Shown: in pieces, positions 61,014 to 64,000 of the stretch | How positions within the stretch are numbered: the first letter of the stretch is position 1 | How the letters are laid out: every line of letters starts with the position of its first letter | From: Eustoma russellianum | Taxonomy: Eukaryota > Streptophyta > Magnoliopsida > Gentianales > Gentianaceae | DNA length: 64,000 nucleotides | Direction of reading: 5' to 3' | NCBI GenBank assembly: GCA_036186865.1 | Contig: AP025047.1 | Coordinates: 28,441,450 to 28,505,449, forward strand | Made by a program: the position numbers and the translations under genes | Notes under the pieces: generated by a model | Database searches by the model: none | What the model was told of the DNA's origin: nothing | Seen by the model: only the letters and a program-made list of their open reading frames with translations

Positions 61014-62985
61014 GGCGCTCCTTAGCCCCCTAAAGGGGCGAGGGTATCATCAGAAACCGTTTCTCCGGCGAGAATAAGAAAACCGCTCCTTCTTACCCCC
61101 CGTCGTTGACGTTCTGCGAATCCGTAGAATGAGAAGAGGAAGAGATGATCGATAAGGATAAAGATGGCAAAGAATAAAGAGAATGAAAGGGACGAAGGAC
61201 TTACTTGAAGTTTGGGAAGGAGGAAGAAGCGAGGTTGGAGAAGGGATTCCTAACGGGGAGGATGAACGAAGACTAAAGAAGAATTAGAGAAAAATCTTTT
61301 GCAGAGAAAATGAGGGTTTGAAAGATGAAGGCAATGTGAAAAATGAGACGGAGAAGGAATAAACAAGATAAACAAGGTTTTGATCCTCAAAATTTAAGAG
61401 GGAATAAGATTTTTGAGGGTTCCCGCCCGTGTAATACAAAGTGTCGGCAAAAAAAAATGAGAAATACTGTTAAAATTGTTCTGAAAACTGCGCCCGGGAA
61501 TCTCATCATTTATGTAGGTGTTTCAAACAGCATTATGGTAATGACACTCAATCCAGCTTCTATACCAAACGTACATGGGTTTACAACACAAACTCATTCT
61601 TATTCCAGCATATATCATTTTAATTCTGATAACGATACTTAAGTTCTAACCAAACGCCCTTAATACTTGTTGACAATTAGCACTTGGGTTATAGTTTATA
61701 TCATGTCAACATCTCTTTTCTTTCCGACGTGGGATTTTTTTTGGTCTTTATATTTCAGCCCCACTTAATTGGGTCAGCGTCCTCGCTGGTCCACCTTAAG
61801 GGACCAAGATATCCTAACCTTCAGGATTCGCCCTGCCAATTCCAGGCCTTGTGTCTGTTTGAGATTGGCGTCATCACTTTGGCAAGCACTAATGAATATC
61901 AATTAAATCAGGTTTTTATCTTCGCTAGTCCAAAAAGATTAATTTTTATTGACATTTAGTATTTGAATTATATTTATATATCATGTCAACACGTCACTTT
62001 TTTTATGTAAGATTGTTTTATCTTTACGGTTTTAATTGTGGGGGCAGTAACAAAGATAATATGGAAGTTGGCTTTGCTTTTGATTTATTATATTGTTGGA
62101 TTCCCCATTGAGCAGTCATTTTAAAATTGTTTGTGAGGATGCAAGTTGGAGGAGCAAGTGAGCAGCATTACAGCGACGACCGGAATTTATAATCTAATAT
62201 ATTCCTCCCTCGGTATGTCGTCATCATCATCCGTACCCAGTATATTCCAATGACAGCAAAAGCTATCGCTAGGGTATAGGGAGAGTAAATGACAAACAAA
62301 CAATACCTCTGTCTCAAAAAATAGAGAATTTACTTCCAGTGAGACCTCCGACTCTATATGTACCTGCATAAATGACATGATAATAGAGATATGATGTGCT
62401 AGTAGGTTAGCGAAGGAATTAAAAAAAATACAAAGAGAAGACTGTCGATATTAAAATACAAATCTCAATAATAATGGCAATACTACCTATGAAAATAATA
62501 CGGTTCAGTGAATATTACGTTAGCTATCTAGATTGAATTTTACTTCTGGACAATATTTTATTCATGGTTTGCTTACCAAAAAAAGGTCAAGTTTAATTGA
62601 TAACACTGACACCCTTATCTATAGCGCTTATGGTCTCAAGTATTTTCTGAATGTGTATGGCGTCGAGTTTAGAGCACATGAGGGTCTACATCTAAACATT
62701 AACTATGATTAAGGCTTGATCTGCTTCGATTATTTTCTTTTTCACATAGGTTTCATCACATTAGAGTTTAAAAGAAAGGTTGTGAAAACTTAAAACTTTT
62801 CAACTTCCCGCATTAGATATATTATATTTCTCTAACCTTATGTTCAAAATTTGAGAGGTCGACTTCTTACGTCGATGTTTCGTTGGTGAATGGCATATAT
62901 TCATTGTTTCCTTGGGTTTGTTTGTTGTTCTTTTCTTTCTGAAAGAGTTCTCTTGTTTTGTTAGGTGGCTGCACACACAGTTTGT
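61014..62985. other. intergenic, diverged direct repeat
   Basis: A ~100-bp segment recurs at about 61668-61775 and 61948-62050 (GACAATTAGCACTTGGGTTATA / GACATTTAGTATTTGAATTATA type, then ATATCATGTCAACA). At 62180-62380 (minus) a short frame ends GTDDDDDIPREEYIRL; I cannot assign it. A CTAACCAAACGCCC motif at about 61650 looks like one MITE end without a partner. Confidence 0.35.
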
Positions 62986-63031
62986 GTCTGTATATACACA
63001 CACATACGTAAACAGATACACACACACACAG

Positions 63032-63081
<50 letters not shown>
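62986..63081. repeat. (AC)n and (TA)n compound microsatellite
   Basis: AC-rich runs (about 62990-63030) are followed by about 20 TA dinucleotides (63041-63081). Short frames translating this as Tyr-Ile repeats are artefacts. Confidence 0.9.
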
Positions 63082-63084
<3 letters not shown>

Positions 63085-63786
63085 CTTACTTATAGACACG
63101 CATATATATGTATATATTGCCAATCTTGTTACATCAAATGGTACATTGTCTTGTAAATACTTCGTATCAGGATTCAAAAAGTTCTTCAGGTCCATCCAGT
63201 ACGCAATGGAAAAAAAAAGCTCCACTTTCAAGATAATAGGGATAATCCACCAACGTACTAAAAAACCGTAATTAATAAAATAAGGAAGAATAGAACAATA
63301 AAGCAGTCGAAGATTTTGCATAAAATTATGAGAAGGTTGCCAAACGAACATGGAGAAGGGTTGCAGATTCTATTCCCTAGAAAGCATTCCGCATTCAATT
63401 TGAACATTAGTACGAATGAAAGCAATATCTGGTCCAAATAAGCAAAAGAACATGCCCTTGTATGAAAATGGAGCTCACTCGAATCGATAATAGTACATGA
63501 AACATTAAATGTACCTAATCGTGTGTAATCTCATTCTACAAAAAAAAAAAAAAAAATTGGGAAAACATCACAAATCAGAAGTATATACATAAGCACGTTA
63601 CAGCCATTAGATGTTGATAGAGGCATCCCGCATTCCATTCCGGCCAACACTACAAATCCTCTTCCTTTCAAAAATTACAATGCATCATACACTCAATCGA
63701 ACAAAATGAATGATTTACTATAAATCATCTCAAAATGGGTCCACGTCCATAGATCAAATAGATCCTACAACTTTAAGTGCGCATAA
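63082..63786. other. non-coding, possibly 3' LTR side of the minus-strand Copia
   Basis: It lies downstream of the Copia pol end at 63787 on the minus strand, so it should include its 3' end. No boundary could be set. A poly-A run of about 18 lies near 63540-63556. Confidence 0.35.
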
Positions 63787-64000
63787 TCAAAGTGACAAAT
63801 GTCTAGACAAAATAAGATCAAAGTACAACAAAACAAGGAGAACTAAGAAGTCCCATATCAGTAGCATGATCCCAGAAAACTTAACCGGTAATTCTTTAGT
63901 CATAAAATCAGCAACCATTGACTCTGTACTAATGTGTTCAATCTTTATTTCTCCTTGTTTAACATGATCTCTGACCTTCAAATACTTTATGTCGATATGT
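63787..64000 (-). pseudogene. pol: C-terminal end of Copia pol, running off the window
   Basis: Minus-strand translation gives KVRDHVKQGEIKIEHISTES then MVADFMTKELP, the conserved end of the Copia RNase H region (usual form ...DxLTKxLP). After that the sequence departs from the family (LLIWDFLVLLVLLYF), suggesting a frameshift. The rest of the element would lie to the right of the window. Confidence 0.8.

Noticed and set aside
63041..63081. Tyr-Ile repeat protein over the TA microsatellite
   Set aside because: Translation of a dinucleotide repeat; no start context or homology.
1..64000. tRNA, rRNA or CRISPR-like arrays
   Set aside because: Tandem repeats here have no unique spacers of constant length. 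tRNA-complementary sequences are only primer sites of 11-18 bases.

Overview
The window is nuclear DNA from a flowering plant, most likely a eudicot. The evidence is a long intronless CC-NB-ARC-LRR gene of the potato R1 type (a class abundant in asterids), plus plant-type Ty3/Gypsy and Ty1/Copia retrotransposons with plant tRNA primer sites and an AT-rich background. There is no operon structure, rRNA, tRNA or CRISPR. I support one intact protein gene and one broken relative; nearly everything else is nested, decaying retrotransposons.

Layout. 1-11881: a Ty3/Gypsy chromovirus (Tekay/Del-like, + strand) with the 5' LTR cut by the window edge. It has a decayed gag-pol with a 70-bp intron-like insertion in RNase H, and a 3' LTR that was split by a 3029-bp solo LTR with 5-bp target duplication GTACG. 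12234-13619: a candidate old solo LTR. 13724-14136: a MITE-like element with terminal inverted repeats. 15507-19265 (-): the intact R1-type NLR gene, 1252 codons. 19663-35452: a non-coding LTR element with three LTRs in the order LTR-internal-LTR-internal-LTR. It has tRNA-Asp-type primer sites and an outer target duplication ATGAT. Its second internal region carries five tandem copies of a ~1.65-kb block that is single copy in the first. The element starts about 400 bp upstream of the NLR start codon.

36016-41935: the 5' LTR and start of gag of another chromovirus, interrupted by a 3638-bp solo LTR (target duplication ATATT). 42246-47124: minus-strand Gypsy remnants, namely an LTR fragment and a decayed pol. 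47125-55520 (-): an NLR pseudogene closely related to the intact gene and in the same orientation. A 5624-bp Copia element (49333-54956, target duplication TCTTC, unusual TG...TA ends) splits it. 55870-61013: a degenerate Tat-type Gypsy remnant with U5-like sequence, a gag zinc knuckle on + and an antisense ORF on -. 63787-64000 (-): the C-terminal end of another Copia pol running off the window.

Biologically this is an NLR resistance-gene cluster swollen by retrotransposons. Two R1-type copies about 28 kb apart point to a tandem duplication. One copy is intact; the other lost its kinase-2 region and C-terminal LRRs and was split by Copia. The most unusual items are the intron-like insertion bordered by a 5-bp TAGGT direct repeat inside a Gypsy RNase H, and the three-LTR element with a satellite-like internal array upstream of the intact NLR. 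All family assignments come from motifs read by eye; no database search was run.
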